A DNA stretch of 64,000 bases from an uncultured Alphaproteobacteria bacterium (GCA_934202735.1 CAKPYH010000001.1:186001-250000), one strand, 5' to 3'. Positions 25,745 to 34,634 are shown, counted from the stretch's first letter. Notes: generated from the sequence alone by a model not told the origin. Program-made: numbers and translations.

Positions 25745-27266
25745 ACAAATCACGCCCTTGGAACAAGCGGCTGGATTGACTTTCAATCAATGTTTGCAGA
25801 TTGATGGTGTTGCTGCGAATCAGCGACCGCATTTGATCCCCGCCGGTCAGGTGCGGGTTTGCAAATGCCGCCGTGATAACGGGACGCAAGACGGTAGTTC
25901 CTTCCAATTTTTGATGCACAACGGCCAAAATGCCCCGTGCCAACAAGTCGGCCGCCAACTCTTCTGTCAAGCCTGAACCGGCTGCGTATTTGATGAGAGA
26001 TTCCAAGGCATCTTCTACGGTACTGGCGTGAATGGTGGAAAAGACCAAGTGTCCCGATGTGGCCGCCCGTAATACTTGCGAAGCCGTTTCCGGGGTCCGA
26101 ATTTCACCCACCAAAATATACCGCGGTCGTGACCGCAAAGCGGACTTAATACCGTCCCCCCAATGTTCGTTTTCTACCGGGCATTGCTTGCATAGGCCCA
26201 AGCCGCCGTTTTGCGCATGATATAAACCGTCCAACGGCATTTCCGGCGGATCCTCAATGGTATACATAAAGCCGCCTTCCATTTCTAAAAATCGTTTCAT
26301 CAGAGCCGAGGCCGATGTGGTTTTCCCCATCCCCGTAGGACCACCGAACAAAATCAATCCGGATTCGGTTGATAAAGTTAACAGGTAATCTACCACATGC
26401 TTGGGCAGGCCCAGGGAATAAATATCGGGTACATGGGTCGGCATTTTACGACAGTTATATTGAATGCCCGTCAAGGTCATAATCCGTTCCACACGATACG
26501 TTTCCCCGGCAAAGCGAATGGCATAACTGGACGCACCGGTAAAGCCTTGTTCCAATGTTTTATAAAACTCGGGCAAGTCATCGGCTTCAAACGGGACCAA
26601 AGCGTATTTTGTTTCTTGATCGCGAATATAAGCGATTTTTTCCGCCGTGTACCAAATATCGGAAAAGTTCACATCTGACAGAGAACCGGCACGTACCACT
26701 TTTTGATCAGGACCTAAATATCGTTCAATCGGCGACAAGCCCGATTCAATCTTCATATCAGGTAAAGCATCCTTCATATCAGGTAAAGCATTTTCAGATT
26801 CGCTCATTGATGCGGCGAATGGGACGGTTTCAGGTGCCTCGGTCCCGGGTGGTGTCGGTGGGCTTTTCCGGTGATCGGGGCGTGAAAACCGACTGTCATC
26901 TTCATCGGCTGCCGCGGGTACGACTGTCGGCTGAAAATCGGTGTGAGATGTCGGAGATAAAGGGGCTGTGGTCGGTTGGGGCTGTTCCGCCGTCGGTTCT
27001 GATTTTGCAGTCGGTGCCGTGGCAATCGGTGGTACGGCCGCGGTCGGTTCCGGTTCCGGGATCGGATTGGTGCCGGGCGACCACACGCGTTCATTTTCGG
27101 GAACGGGATTTTCAACCGGCGGTAAGGATTGGGCCGAAGACAGCGTTGTCGGTGTCGGTTCGGTCATCGGCTGAGGCGACATCTGTGTTTCGGATACGCC
27201 CGGTACAGGGGCCGGAGCGGTCATCGGTCGGCTGAAAAATAATTTCGGCGGTTTAGGTATATTCAT
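25731..27266 (-). CDS. PilT/DotB-type secretion ATPase with Pro/Thr-rich N-terminal extension
   Basis: A 511-residue protein. Residues 1-170 are rich in Pro, Thr, Ala and Glu and probably disordered, including a 7-residue tandem repeat DALPDMK. The ATPase core starts near 210. Walker A GGPTGMGKTT lies near 307-316, the Asp box is MYTIEDPPE, Walker B is RYILVGEIRTPETA, and the His box is FSTIHA. These are hexameric traffic ATPases of type II/IV pili, type II secretion or type IVB secretion (DotB). No pilus or secretion structural gene is adjacent, so its machine must be encoded elsewhere. It may serve the prepilin-like protein at 6223 (inference). Confidence 0.85.
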   Translation of the reverse strand: MNIPKPPKLFFSRPMTAPAPVPGVSETQMSPQPMTEPTPTTLSSAQSLPPVENPVPENERVWSPGTNPIPEPEPTAAVPPIATAPTAKSEPTAEQPQPTTAPLSPTSHTDFQPTVVPAAADEDDSRFSRPDHRKSPPTPPGTEAPETVPFAASMSESENALPDMKDALPDMKIESGLSPIERYLGPDQKVVRAGSLSDVNFSDIWYTAEKIAYIRDQETKYALVPFEADDLPEFYKTLEQGFTGASSYAIRFAGETYRVERIMTLTGIQYNCRKMPTHVPDIYSLGLPKHVVDYLLTLSTESGLILFGGPTGMGKTTSASALMKRFLEMEGGFMYTIEDPPEMPLDGLYHAQNGGLGLCKQCPVENEHWGDGIKSALRSRPRYILVGEIRTPETASQVLRAATSGHLVFSTIHASTVEDALESLIKYAAGSGLTEELAADLLARGILAVVHQKLEGTTVLRPVITAAFANPHLTGGDQMRSLIRSNTINLQTLIESQSSRLFQGRDLFSGE

Positions 27267-27373
27267 TTTGAAAACTCCTTTATCTGTTTTATCTTATTTG
27301 TACCATACTGGATTTTTTTTGCAACAACATTTTTGAAAAAATGTGAAAAAAAAGAAAAAAATGAAAAAAAGGC

Positions 27374-27402
27374 TTGATTTTTCTGTTTTTTTAATGTATA
27401 AA
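27374..27402 (+). promoter_or_regulatory. Promoter of the rimP-nusA-infB operon
   Basis: TTGATT (27374-27379), 17 bp, TATAAA (27397-27402). Transcription would begin near 27409 and run directly into the hairpin at 27427. Confidence 0.7.
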
Positions 27403-27426
27403 GAGCAGGTATTCTCTAAATTTAGG

Positions 27427-27454
27427 GGTGGGACTGAAAAGCCCCACCTTTTTT
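27427..27454 (+). terminator. Leader terminator (putative attenuator) of rimP-nusA-infB
   Basis: GGTGGG (27427-27432) pairs with CCCACC (27443-27448) and six T residues follow (27449-27454). It lies between the promoter and the rimP ATG at 27468, so it can terminate the operon's own transcript. Confidence 0.65.
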
Positions 27455-27467
27455 GAAAGAACAAGGT

Positions 27468-27962
27468 ATGGATATTTGTAAACAAGTAGAACAAGACATT
27501 ACACCGACATTGGCCGATATGGGCTATGATGTGGTGCGGGTGGCGTTAAACGGTCAGGAAACCAAAGTTTTGCAGGTGATGGCCGAACGGCAGGACGGTG
27601 TGGATATGACGGTGGACGATTGTGCGGATATTTCGCGGGCCGTGTCCGCTTTATTAGATGTGTCGGACCCGTTTGTCGGCCGTTATACGTTGGAAGTGTC
27701 ATCCCCGGGGTTGGATCGCCCGTTGGTGCGGCCGGCCGATTATGCCCGTTTTGCCGGTGATGAAGCCAAAGTGGAATTGGTTAGCGATATTCGCGGTCGT
27801 AAGCGGTTTAAGGGACGCTTGGCCGGCTTGGCCCCGGGTGATGTGGTTTTACTGGATTTTGAAGGGCAACGGATGGAAATTCCCTTTTCCGATATTGCTA
27901 AAGCCAAATTGATTTTAACGGATGACCTGATTAAAAAACATCAAGACAGAAAGGAAAAATAA
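27468..27962 (+). CDS. rimP: Ribosome maturation factor RimP
   Basis: A 164-residue protein for 30S subunit maturation. Motifs include TLADMGYDVVRVAL, the DUF150 signature DDCADISRAVSALLDV and LEVSSPGLDRPL. ATG 27468 is preferred, with GAAAGAA upstream; an in-frame TTG at 27453 would sit in the terminator T-tract. It is followed immediately by nusA. Confidence 0.93.
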   Translation: MDICKQVEQDITPTLADMGYDVVRVALNGQETKVLQVMAERQDGVDMTVDDCADISRAVSALLDVSDPFVGRYTLEVSSPGLDRPLVRPADYARFAGDEAKVELVSDIRGRKRFKGRLAGLAPGDVVLLDFEGQRMEIPFSDIAKAKLILTDDLIKKHQDRKEK

Positions 27963-27963
27963 G

Positions 27964-29475
27964 ATGCAAGTTTCAACTCTTCCCAGACCCGAACTGATAC
28001 AAATGGCGGACATGTTGTCCCGTGAACGGGGTATTGACAAAGCGGCCGTGTTGGATGCTATGGAACAAGGGATTTCCAAAGCCGGGCGTTCCAAATACGG
28101 GCCTGAATATGATATTCGGACGAAGATTGATCCGAATACCGGGGCGATTCAAATGGCTCGCTATCTGACGGTTGTAGATACGGTGGAAGATGAATTTACA
28201 CAAATCAGTATGGCCGATGCCCGGAAAAAAGACCCGGCATTAAAGACGGGTGATGAAATTGTGGACTTGTTGCCGCCGATGGATTTTGGTCGGATTGCCG
28301 CCCAAACCGCCAAGCAGGTGATTACTCAAAAAGTTCGCGATGCCGAACGGTTGTGCCAATACAACGAAATGAAAGATAAAAAAGGCCAAATCATCAACGG
28401 TATTATTAAACGGGTAGAAGGCGGCAACCTGATCGTGGAAGTGGGGCGTGTGGAAGCTTTGTTGCGGCGGGATGAACTGATTCCCCGGGAAACCTATCGC
28501 GTGGGTGATCGAATCCGGGCCTTGGTGTTGGATGTGCGGTCGGAAATCAAAGGACCGCAGGTGTTCTTGACCCGTTCGCATCCGCAATTCCTGGCGGCGT
28601 TATTTACGGCGGAAGTCCCCGAAATCTATGACGGCACGATTGAAATCAAGGCCGTGGCCCGGGATCCGGGATCGCGGGCAAAAATCGCCGTGTATTCCAA
28701 GGATTCTACGGTGGATGCGCGCGGGGCTTGTATCGGGATGCGTGGTGTGCGGGTGCAGGCTATTGTAACGGAATTACAGGGAGAAAAGATTGATGTGGTA
28801 TCTTGGTCCCCCGATCCGGCAACGTTTATCATCAACGCGTTGGCCCCTAATGAAGTGCTGAAAATCGTCATTGATGAACAAGCCGGCAATGTGGAAGTGG
28901 TTTTGAGTGAAGAACAACTGTCGCTGGCCATCGGTCGGCGCGGACAAAATATCCGCCTGGTCAGTCAGTTGACCGGTTGGCATATTGATATGATGACCGA
29001 AGCCCAAGAAGCCGAACATCGTCAAGCCGAAACGAAAGAACGGGTGGACCTGTTCATGCGGGCATTGGATATTGATGACATGATGGCACACATCTTGATC
29101 CAGGAAGGCTTTGCCAAGGTGGAAGATATTGCCTATATTGAAACGGCGGAATTGGCCGGTATTGAGGGCTTTGATGACGCGTTAGCGGAAGAATTGCAAA
29201 AACGTGCGCGGGCTTACTTGGCAGAAAAGCAAGACACATTAACCAAGCAAATCGCCGAACAGCATGTCAGTGATGACTTGAAAAACATGGAAGGGTTGAC
29301 CCTGGATATGGTGGCGGCTTTGGGCAATGCGGGTATCAAAACACTGGACGATTTAGCGGATCTGTCAGGCGATGAATTGCGGGATATTATCGGCAAGAAC
29401 ACCCTGGAAGCAGATGCGGCAAATGCCTTGATTATGAAAGCACGGGAACATTGGTTTGAAAACGATAAAGCCTAA
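27964..29475 (+). CDS. nusA: Transcription termination/antitermination factor NusA
   Basis: A 503-residue protein with the N-terminal RNA-polymerase-binding domain (1-130), S1 domain (about 135-200, QIINGIIKRVEGGNLIVEVG), two KH domains (about 230-345, including ACIGMRGVRVQAI and LAIGRRGQNIRL) and two C-terminal helix-hairpin-helix/acidic repeats (about 365-500), as in proteobacterial NusA. It modulates pausing, termination and antitermination, and might act on the leader terminator of its own operon. Confidence 0.95.
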   Translation: MQVSTLPRPELIQMADMLSRERGIDKAAVLDAMEQGISKAGRSKYGPEYDIRTKIDPNTGAIQMARYLTVVDTVEDEFTQISMADARKKDPALKTGDEIVDLLPPMDFGRIAAQTAKQVITQKVRDAERLCQYNEMKDKKGQIINGIIKRVEGGNLIVEVGRVEALLRRDELIPRETYRVGDRIRALVLDVRSEIKGPQVFLTRSHPQFLAALFTAEVPEIYDGTIEIKAVARDPGSRAKIAVYSKDSTVDARGACIGMRGVRVQAIVTELQGEKIDVVSWSPDPATFIINALAPNEVLKIVIDEQAGNVEVVLSEEQLSLAIGRRGQNIRLVSQLTGWHIDMMTEAQEAEHRQAETKERVDLFMRALDIDDMMAHILIQEGFAKVEDIAYIETAELAGIEGFDDALAEELQKRARAYLAEKQDTLTKQIAEQHVSDDLKNMEGLTLDMVAALGNAGIKTLDDLADLSGDELRDIIGKNTLEADAANALIMKAREHWFENDKA

Positions 29476-30079
29476 ACAATCTCAAACAAATCCGCCGGCG
29501 GAAACGGGGGTTAAAACGTGTTTTATGACACGAACCCCGGGGGCGCGGGCGGACATGTTGCGCTTTGTGATTGCACCGGACAACACCGTTGTGTTTGACG
29601 TGGCGGAAAAGTTGCCCGGGCGGGGTTGGTGGCTGACGGCGGACCGGGATATTGTGCGCCGGGCGGCAGAAAAGCGGGTGTTTAATCGGGCGGCTCAAAC
29701 GCCTGTTCAAGTGCCGGCGGATTTGGCCGATCTGGTGGATCGGGCGTTGGAAGAACGGTGCCAGAATTATTTATCGTTGTGTCGGAAAGCGGGCCTGTTG
29801 CTGTTCGGGTTTGAAGCGGTCAAAAAGGCCGTGGCGGCCGGGCAGGTTGCGGCGGTTTTTGAAGCTACGGACGCTTCGGAACGAGGACAAACAAAACTGT
29901 ATCGGCCCCGGGATACATTCCCGGTATTTACCCTGTTCACGCGGTCCCGGTTGGGGCATCTAACCGGTATGGAACAGGCGGTCCATATCGCTTTATTACG
30001 CGGAGGATTGACGGAAGCGGCGGTGGCGACCGCCCATAAACTTGACCTGTATCGGAACGGGTATCAACAGAAAGGATAA
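29456..30079 (+). CDS. YlxR (DUF448) - L7Ae-like fusion, nucleic-acid-binding protein
   Basis: A 207-residue protein between nusA and infB. Residues about 18-95 are YlxR-like (KTCFMTRTPG, LRFVIAPD, PGRGWWLTAD) and residues about 100-195 an L7Ae/L30e-like RNA-binding domain (SLCRKAGLLLFGFEAVKKAV). This fusion is usual in Alphaproteobacteria. The only workable start is TTG 29456, overlapping nusA by 20 nt; the first ATG (29524) would delete the YlxR N-terminus. The usual Cys-x2-Cys of YlxR is reduced to one cysteine. Confidence 0.85.
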   Translation: MKTIKPKQSQTNPPAETGVKTCFMTRTPGARADMLRFVIAPDNTVVFDVAEKLPGRGWWLTADRDIVRRAAEKRVFNRAAQTPVQVPADLADLVDRALEERCQNYLSLCRKAGLLLFGFEAVKKAVAAGQVAAVFEATDASERGQTKLYRPRDTFPVFTLFTRSRLGHLTGMEQAVHIALLRGGLTEAAVATAHKLDLYRNGYQQKG

Positions 30080-30083
30080 AACC

Positions 30084-32519
30084 ATGACAGATGAAAAGAA
30101 AACTTTGACACTTTCGGGCAAAACGCTTTCCTTGGGGAATAAAGTGCGTCCGACAAACGGATATGGTCGGTCTAATGCGGTCCGGGTTGAAGTACGTAAA
30201 AAACGGTTTGTGCAAACGGAACAAAAGCCGACTCTGTTGACGCAAGATGCAACGGCAAAACTGAAACTGGTACAACAGGCTCAACGCGCCGCCGAACAAG
30301 CCCGTCAGGAAGATGAAACACGGCGGCAAAAGGCCGAACAAATTCGTCAGGAAAACGAACAACGCCGGCAACGGGAAGAAGCCGAAGCCAAAGCGCGTGC
30401 CGAACGGCAGGCTCGGGCACAAGAACCCAAAAACGCGTCAATCCCGATGTCTGTGTCGGCGACAAAACCGGCGGCTCCGGCAGATAAAGAAACACACGAA
30501 GCCAAAAAATTTCAATCGCGTGAAACGCCGGCTCGTCGGGAAGAAGAACGTCCGCGTAAAGGGGGCTTTGAAGAAAAACGCGGCGGCAAGATGAATCTGA
30601 ACGCTTTTCGGAATGTGGCCGTTGGCGGTGATGATGAGGATGATGAGAATACCGGTAAACGAGGACATCGGCGGAGTTTGGCTTCTATTCGGCGGGCGCA
30701 GGAAAAAGAACGGCAAAAGCAATTAGCCGCCACGCATCCGCAAGAAAAAATCGTGCGGGAAGTGGTTATTCCCGAAACCATTACGGTGCAAGAATTGGCA
30801 AATCGTATGAGTGAAAAAGGGGCGACCGTTGTCAAAGCTTTGATGAAACTGGGGATGATGGTTACCATTACGCAAACCATTGATGCCGATACGGCCGAAC
30901 TGGTGGTGGGTGAATTGGGCCACAAATGTAAACGGGTATCCGAATCAGATGTGGAAGATGTGTTGAAAACCGAAAGTGATAATCCCGATGATATGGCACC
31001 TCGTCCGCCGGTGGTGACGGTGATGGGACATGTGGACCATGGGAAAACATCGTTGTTGGATGCTTTGCGGTCTACCCATGTCGCGGCGGGTGAATCCGGC
31101 GGGATTACGCAACATATCGGGGCGTATCAGGTGCAACTGCCTTCCGGGCAACGGGTGACCTTTATTGATACGCCGGGGCATGAAGCCTTTACGGCCATGC
31201 GTGCCCGTGGTGCCAAAGTGACAGACTTGGTGGTTTTGGTTGTCGCCGCAAATGATAGTGTGATGCCGCAGACCATTGAAGCTATCCACCACGCCAAAGC
31301 GGCCGGTGTGCCGATTGTGGTGGCTATCAATAAAATTGATGTACCGGGGGCCAACCCGCAAAAAGTGCGCTTGGATTTGTTGCAGCACGAAGTGGCCGTG
31401 GAATCTATGGGTGGTGATGTGTTGGAAGTAGAAGTGTCCGCCAAACAGAGAATCAACTTGGACAAGTTGATTGAAGCCATCTTGTTGCAGGCCGAAATTT
31501 TGGACCTGAAAGCATCGGCGCATCGGTCGGCCGAAGGGGTTGTGGTGGAAGCTCGTATGGAAAAAGGTCGGGGGGCCGTGGCCACCGTCCTGATTCAAAA
31601 AGGGACTTTGAAAATCGGCGATATTTTTGTCTGTGGTCAGGAATGGGGCCGGGTACGGTCGCTGTTCAATGACAAAGGACAGAGAGTGAAAGAAGCCTTG
31701 CCCGCGCAACCGGTGGAAGTGATCGGTTTGCAAGGGGTGCCGTCGGCCGGTGATGACTTTATCGTTGTGGCCGATGAAAGCACAGCCCGGGAAGTGTCCG
31801 GCTATCGTCAACGCAAAGCCCGTGAGTCTTTACAGGTCAAAAAAATCAGTACGGCGGAAAACCTGTTGGCTCAAATCAAAGCCGGGGAAATCAAAGAATT
31901 ACCCGTCTTGGTGAAAGGTGATGTGCAGGGATCGGTGGAAGCCCTGAACGGCATCTTGTCAAAAATCGCTAACAATGAAGTCAAAGTGCATGTGTTGCAC
32001 AGTGGCGTAGGGGCCATCAACGAGTCCGATATTACGTTGGCACGGGCCTCGCATGCCATTATTATCGGCTTTAATGTGCGGGCTAATCCCGGAGCGCGGG
32101 AAATGGCTAAACGCGATGGGGTAGATATTCGTTATTACTCTATCATCTATGATGTGGCCGATGATATGAAAAAAGCGGTGGCGGGCTTGCTGGCCCCTGA
32201 ACTGCGCGAAAAGATTTTGGGCTATGCCGAAGTGCGTCAGGTGATCTCTATCTCTAAGGTGGGCAAAGTGGCCGGCTGTATGGTGAAAGAGGGCTTGATT
32301 AAACGCGGAGCCAAAGTGCGGATTTTGCGCGATCATGTGGTGATTTATACCGGGGCTTTGTCGCAACTGAAACGCTTTAAGGACGATGTCAAAGAAGTCA
32401 AAGAAGGCTTTGAGTGCGGTGTCAGTTTTGAAAAATACGATGACATTAAAGTCGGTGATGTGGTTGAGTGCTTTGAAATGGAAGCCGTTGCCGTAGAAAT
32501 CAAGTTTGACGGCGTATAA
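30084..32519 (+). CDS. infB: Translation initiation factor IF-2
   Basis: An 811-residue GTPase that delivers initiator tRNA to the 30S subunit. A long charged N-terminal region (about 1-230, with an Arg/Glu/Gln coiled-coil stretch) is followed by an IF2_N domain (VQELANRMSEKGATVVKALMK). The G domain has GHVDHGKT (about 315), DTPGHEAF (about 361), NKID (about 415), and the four C-terminal domains end ECFEMEAVAVEIKFDGV. ATG 30084 follows AGAAAGGATAAAA. rbfA and truB, frequent neighbours, do not follow. Confidence 0.96.
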   Translation: MTDEKKTLTLSGKTLSLGNKVRPTNGYGRSNAVRVEVRKKRFVQTEQKPTLLTQDATAKLKLVQQAQRAAEQARQEDETRRQKAEQIRQENEQRRQREEAEAKARAERQARAQEPKNASIPMSVSATKPAAPADKETHEAKKFQSRETPARREEERPRKGGFEEKRGGKMNLNAFRNVAVGGDDEDDENTGKRGHRRSLASIRRAQEKERQKQLAATHPQEKIVREVVIPETITVQELANRMSEKGATVVKALMKLGMMVTITQTIDADTAELVVGELGHKCKRVSESDVEDVLKTESDNPDDMAPRPPVVTVMGHVDHGKTSLLDALRSTHVAAGESGGITQHIGAYQVQLPSGQRVTFIDTPGHEAFTAMRARGAKVTDLVVLVVAANDSVMPQTIEAIHHAKAAGVPIVVAINKIDVPGANPQKVRLDLLQHEVAVESMGGDVLEVEVSAKQRINLDKLIEAILLQAEILDLKASAHRSAEGVVVEARMEKGRGAVATVLIQKGTLKIGDIFVCGQEWGRVRSLFNDKGQRVKEALPAQPVEVIGLQGVPSAGDDFIVVADESTAREVSGYRQRKARESLQVKKISTAENLLAQIKAGEIKELPVLVKGDVQGSVEALNGILSKIANNEVKVHVLHSGVGAINESDITLARASHAIIIGFNVRANPGAREMAKRDGVDIRYYSIIYDVADDMKKAVAGLLAPELREKILGYAEVRQVISISKVGKVAGCMVKEGLIKRGAKVRILRDHVVIYTGALSQLKRFKDDVKEVKEGFECGVSFEKYDDIKVGDVVECFEMEAVAVEIKFDGV

Positions 32520-32545
32520 ACGGTATCACACGGGCCGAGAAACTC

Positions 32546-32584
32546 AACAGGGCTGAATTTTTCGGCCCTGTTTTGGTGTTTGAT
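32546..32584 (+). terminator. infB operon terminator
   Basis: AACAGGGC (32546-32553) pairs with GCCCTGTT (32575-32582), ending in TTTT. An alternative overlapping pairing GGGCCGA (32532-32538) with TCGGCCC (32572-32578) is possible. Confidence 0.75.
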
Positions 32585-32668
32585 AATCGCCGGGTTGTTT
32601 TCGGGTCTTTTTTATATTGTCATTTGCGGGTTGTATTTTTTATCATCTTGCGGGCGTTTTCTTCCCCC

Positions 32669-32750
32669 TGTCATCTTCGGGCCCCACCGGAGATCCAGGA
32701 AATGCAAGGACTTTATTTGTCCTGGATTCCCGTTTTCACGGGAATGACAA
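32669..32750. repeat. Palindromic dispersed intergenic element, copy 2
   Basis: From TGTCATCTTCGGGC to GGGAATGACAA with inner GGAGATCCAGG and CCTGGATTCCCG, the reverse orientation of copy 1 at 7635. Partial arms TGTCATTTGCGGG and TATCATCTTGCGGG precede it (about 32619-32655). Such TGTCATTCCCG...CGGGAATCCAGG elements are known as dispersed repeats in several proteobacteria. Confidence 0.7.
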
Positions 32751-32764
32751 CGGGTGGGGTGGTC

Positions 32765-32894
32765 CGGCATTTTGGATTATGCGCTACGCTTACCCGCTCA
32801 CTGCGTTCGGGGCCGCCTGTCGGCGTTGCCTTCTGCCCCCGCTTCCGCGGGACTGCGCAAATAAAAAGTTGCCGGTGGCAAGTTTTTATGCGCA
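32765..32894. repeat. Second repeat-like stretch with a long hairpin
   Basis: GC-rich sequence with nested palindromes (for example CCCGCTTCCGCGGG at 32838-32851) leads into an inverted repeat with arms at 32854-32873 and 32877-32894 (AAAAAGTTGCC / GGCAAGTTTTT at the core). It gives spurious short frames on both strands. No gene is supported in the 520-nt gap 32520-33039. Confidence 0.5.
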
Positions 32895-32948
32895 AAGCAA
32901 TAAGCCTTATTGAAAACAAGGACAAGGCTCAAAACAGTGAAAAAGTAA

Positions 32949-32975
32949 GGGAAGAGTGTTTGTGAGGCTCTTCCC
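32949..32975 (-). terminator. Hairpin terminator for the MORN-like gene
   Basis: GGGAAGAG (32949-32956) pairs with CTCTTCCC (32968-32975). On the minus strand TTACTTTTT follows. It lies 65 nt after the stop of the minus-strand gene. Confidence 0.6.
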
Positions 32976-33039
32976 GTTATTATAACATACATCAACCCAT
33001 ACCCCGGGGTAGGGAAAAATCCGGAGAGGGTGTCGGAGC

Positions 33040-34596
33040 CTAGCGGCCACCTTGATTGACCGGGGGACGGATCGGTTGCGGGGCCGATTTTTCCGCCGGG
33101 GTTTTTGTATCACCAGGTTGTTGTTTGGTACCCATGCCTGTACCCCCGTTGGCGGCGGTCGCTAATGTCTTTTGTAAACCATTTTGTCCAACCACTTTCA
33201 GGCTTTCTTCTTTGGCCTGTTGTTCCGTAATAGGTATGCCGGCTACACTCTCATCATTACCATAAATCATTTTTGTGAACGTTTTTTTATGTACGGTTCG
33301 TGTTCCATTTTGAATGGTGCCGTCTTCAGCTTCGGTGATTTGAGGTTCCCATTTCCCATTGACAGCAGGTGTAGATACTTGCCGATACGGGCCTTCCATT
33401 TTTCCTTGGTTATAGGTGGTATAACTTCCGCCATCTCTCTGGACACCGTCTATCTTGCCGTGATTATAGGGTGTGATATTGGAATCACCAATTCTTTCTT
33501 CGCCATGCTTTTGGCCGTTCTCATCATAGTGTGTTTCACGAATGACTTTACCGTCGGGTTCCAAGACGCGTTCTTTGCTGACATGAGCCACCCCGTTTTG
33601 ATACGTACCGGTTCTTTCCAATGCGTTGGCATTGTGTGCTTCGCGACCTCGGTCCAGTTGTGTTTCTTGGAACGGACCGTTTTTGACACCGTTTGTGTAA
33701 GTGGTAAAGTCGCCATGTTCAAACCTTTCCGTGCCGTCCTTTTGGCCTTTGTCATTAAAGGGGGTCTCGCGTTTGAGTTTTCCGTCCGGTCCGATCAAGC
33801 GTTCCCGTTTGACTTGGGCCATCCCGTCCCGATAGGTGCCGATCCTTTCCAGCGAATTAGAAGCATACGTTGGTCCTTCTTCCTTGGTTGTTTCTTTGAA
33901 CGGGCCGTTTTTCACCCCGTCCGTATACGTGGTATAATCACCGTTTTCCAAATTGTTTTCCACACCGTGTTTGGCATCTTGTTTCCAAGGGACCGTACGT
34001 TGCAAACTGCCCGTTGCAGAATCATAAAATCGTTCTTCACCGTCCCGCTTGCCGTGCGCCATGGTAAATTCATGCGTCAGTCGGCCGTCCGTATATTCCC
34101 GTTGCAGCCCGTTTTGCAAGCCGTTATCATCATACAGGTATGAGCCTTTTTCCTGACCGGTTATATCAAATGTGCGCACCCGCCCCACAGGGCGTCCGTT
34201 GCGGATTTCACCTGTCCAGGATCGGGCCCCTGTGATCGCATGAAACTCGTCGCGTTTAACTTCGTTGTTGCGTTTATAATAATGAGTTTCTTCCCGTTGG
34301 CCGTCTTTGGTGTACGAGTCTTCTTTATATGTCCACAGGCCCCACAATCCCCGTTCGGCCGTGGACTTGACAGCATCGGTTTTTTTGGCTTCTTGGGCAG
34401 ACCAATACTCGGTTTCCTGATACGGCAAACCGACCACTTTCTTAAAACCGTTCCAAAGAGCGTTGGGAACTTCTGGACCGCTTTGTTGTACGATCGGATC
34501 CGGATCGTTTTGTTGTGTGGGCGCGGCTTCGGCCGGTCCCCCCATTAAAGCGACACCTGTTGCCGCCATGGCGGCCGCTGATTTAATAGTATTCAT
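33040..34596 (-). CDS. Exported MORN-like (YwqK/MORN_2) repeat protein
   Basis: A 518-residue protein starting MNTIKSAAAMAATGVALMGG with a likely signal peptide cut after AEA (about residue 25). The rest is built of degenerate beta-hairpin repeats of the type G-x-Y-x-(G/D)-G-x-x-x-G-P, e.g. YTDGVKNGPFKET, YTNGVKNGPFQET, YNQGKMEGPYRQV, plus R-E-T-x-(Y/F) arms. This resembles MORN_2/YwqK proteins. The C-terminal 60 residues are Gln/Pro/Gly-rich. The start at 34596 has GGGAGG upstream; the longer frame to 34644 is rejected. Probably periplasmic or surface located; role unknown. Confidence 0.75.
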   Translation of the reverse strand: MNTIKSAAAMAATGVALMGGPAEAAPTQQNDPDPIVQQSGPEVPNALWNGFKKVVGLPYQETEYWSAQEAKKTDAVKSTAERGLWGLWTYKEDSYTKDGQREETHYYKRNNEVKRDEFHAITGARSWTGEIRNGRPVGRVRTFDITGQEKGSYLYDDNGLQNGLQREYTDGRLTHEFTMAHGKRDGEERFYDSATGSLQRTVPWKQDAKHGVENNLENGDYTTYTDGVKNGPFKETTKEEGPTYASNSLERIGTYRDGMAQVKRERLIGPDGKLKRETPFNDKGQKDGTERFEHGDFTTYTNGVKNGPFQETQLDRGREAHNANALERTGTYQNGVAHVSKERVLEPDGKVIRETHYDENGQKHGEERIGDSNITPYNHGKIDGVQRDGGSYTTYNQGKMEGPYRQVSTPAVNGKWEPQITEAEDGTIQNGTRTVHKKTFTKMIYGNDESVAGIPITEQQAKEESLKVVGQNGLQKTLATAANGGTGMGTKQQPGDTKTPAEKSAPQPIRPPVNQGGR

Positions 34597-34634
34597 GGTG
34601 AACCTCCCGTTAAAAGAACTAACCCTATACATAT

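Noticed and set aside
27453..27467. TTG start of rimP
   Set aside because: It would begin in the T-tract of the leader terminator; ATG 27468 matches the usual N-terminus.
32573..32965. Overlapping short frames on both strands in the infB downstream gap
   Set aside because: They translate the dispersed palindromic element and GC-rich repeats; no ribosome sites.
33184..34143. 319-codon plus-strand frame opposite the MORN-like gene
   Set aside because: Shadow frame; hydrophobic codons arise from the antisense of repeat units, and the minus frame has signal peptide, promoter and terminator.
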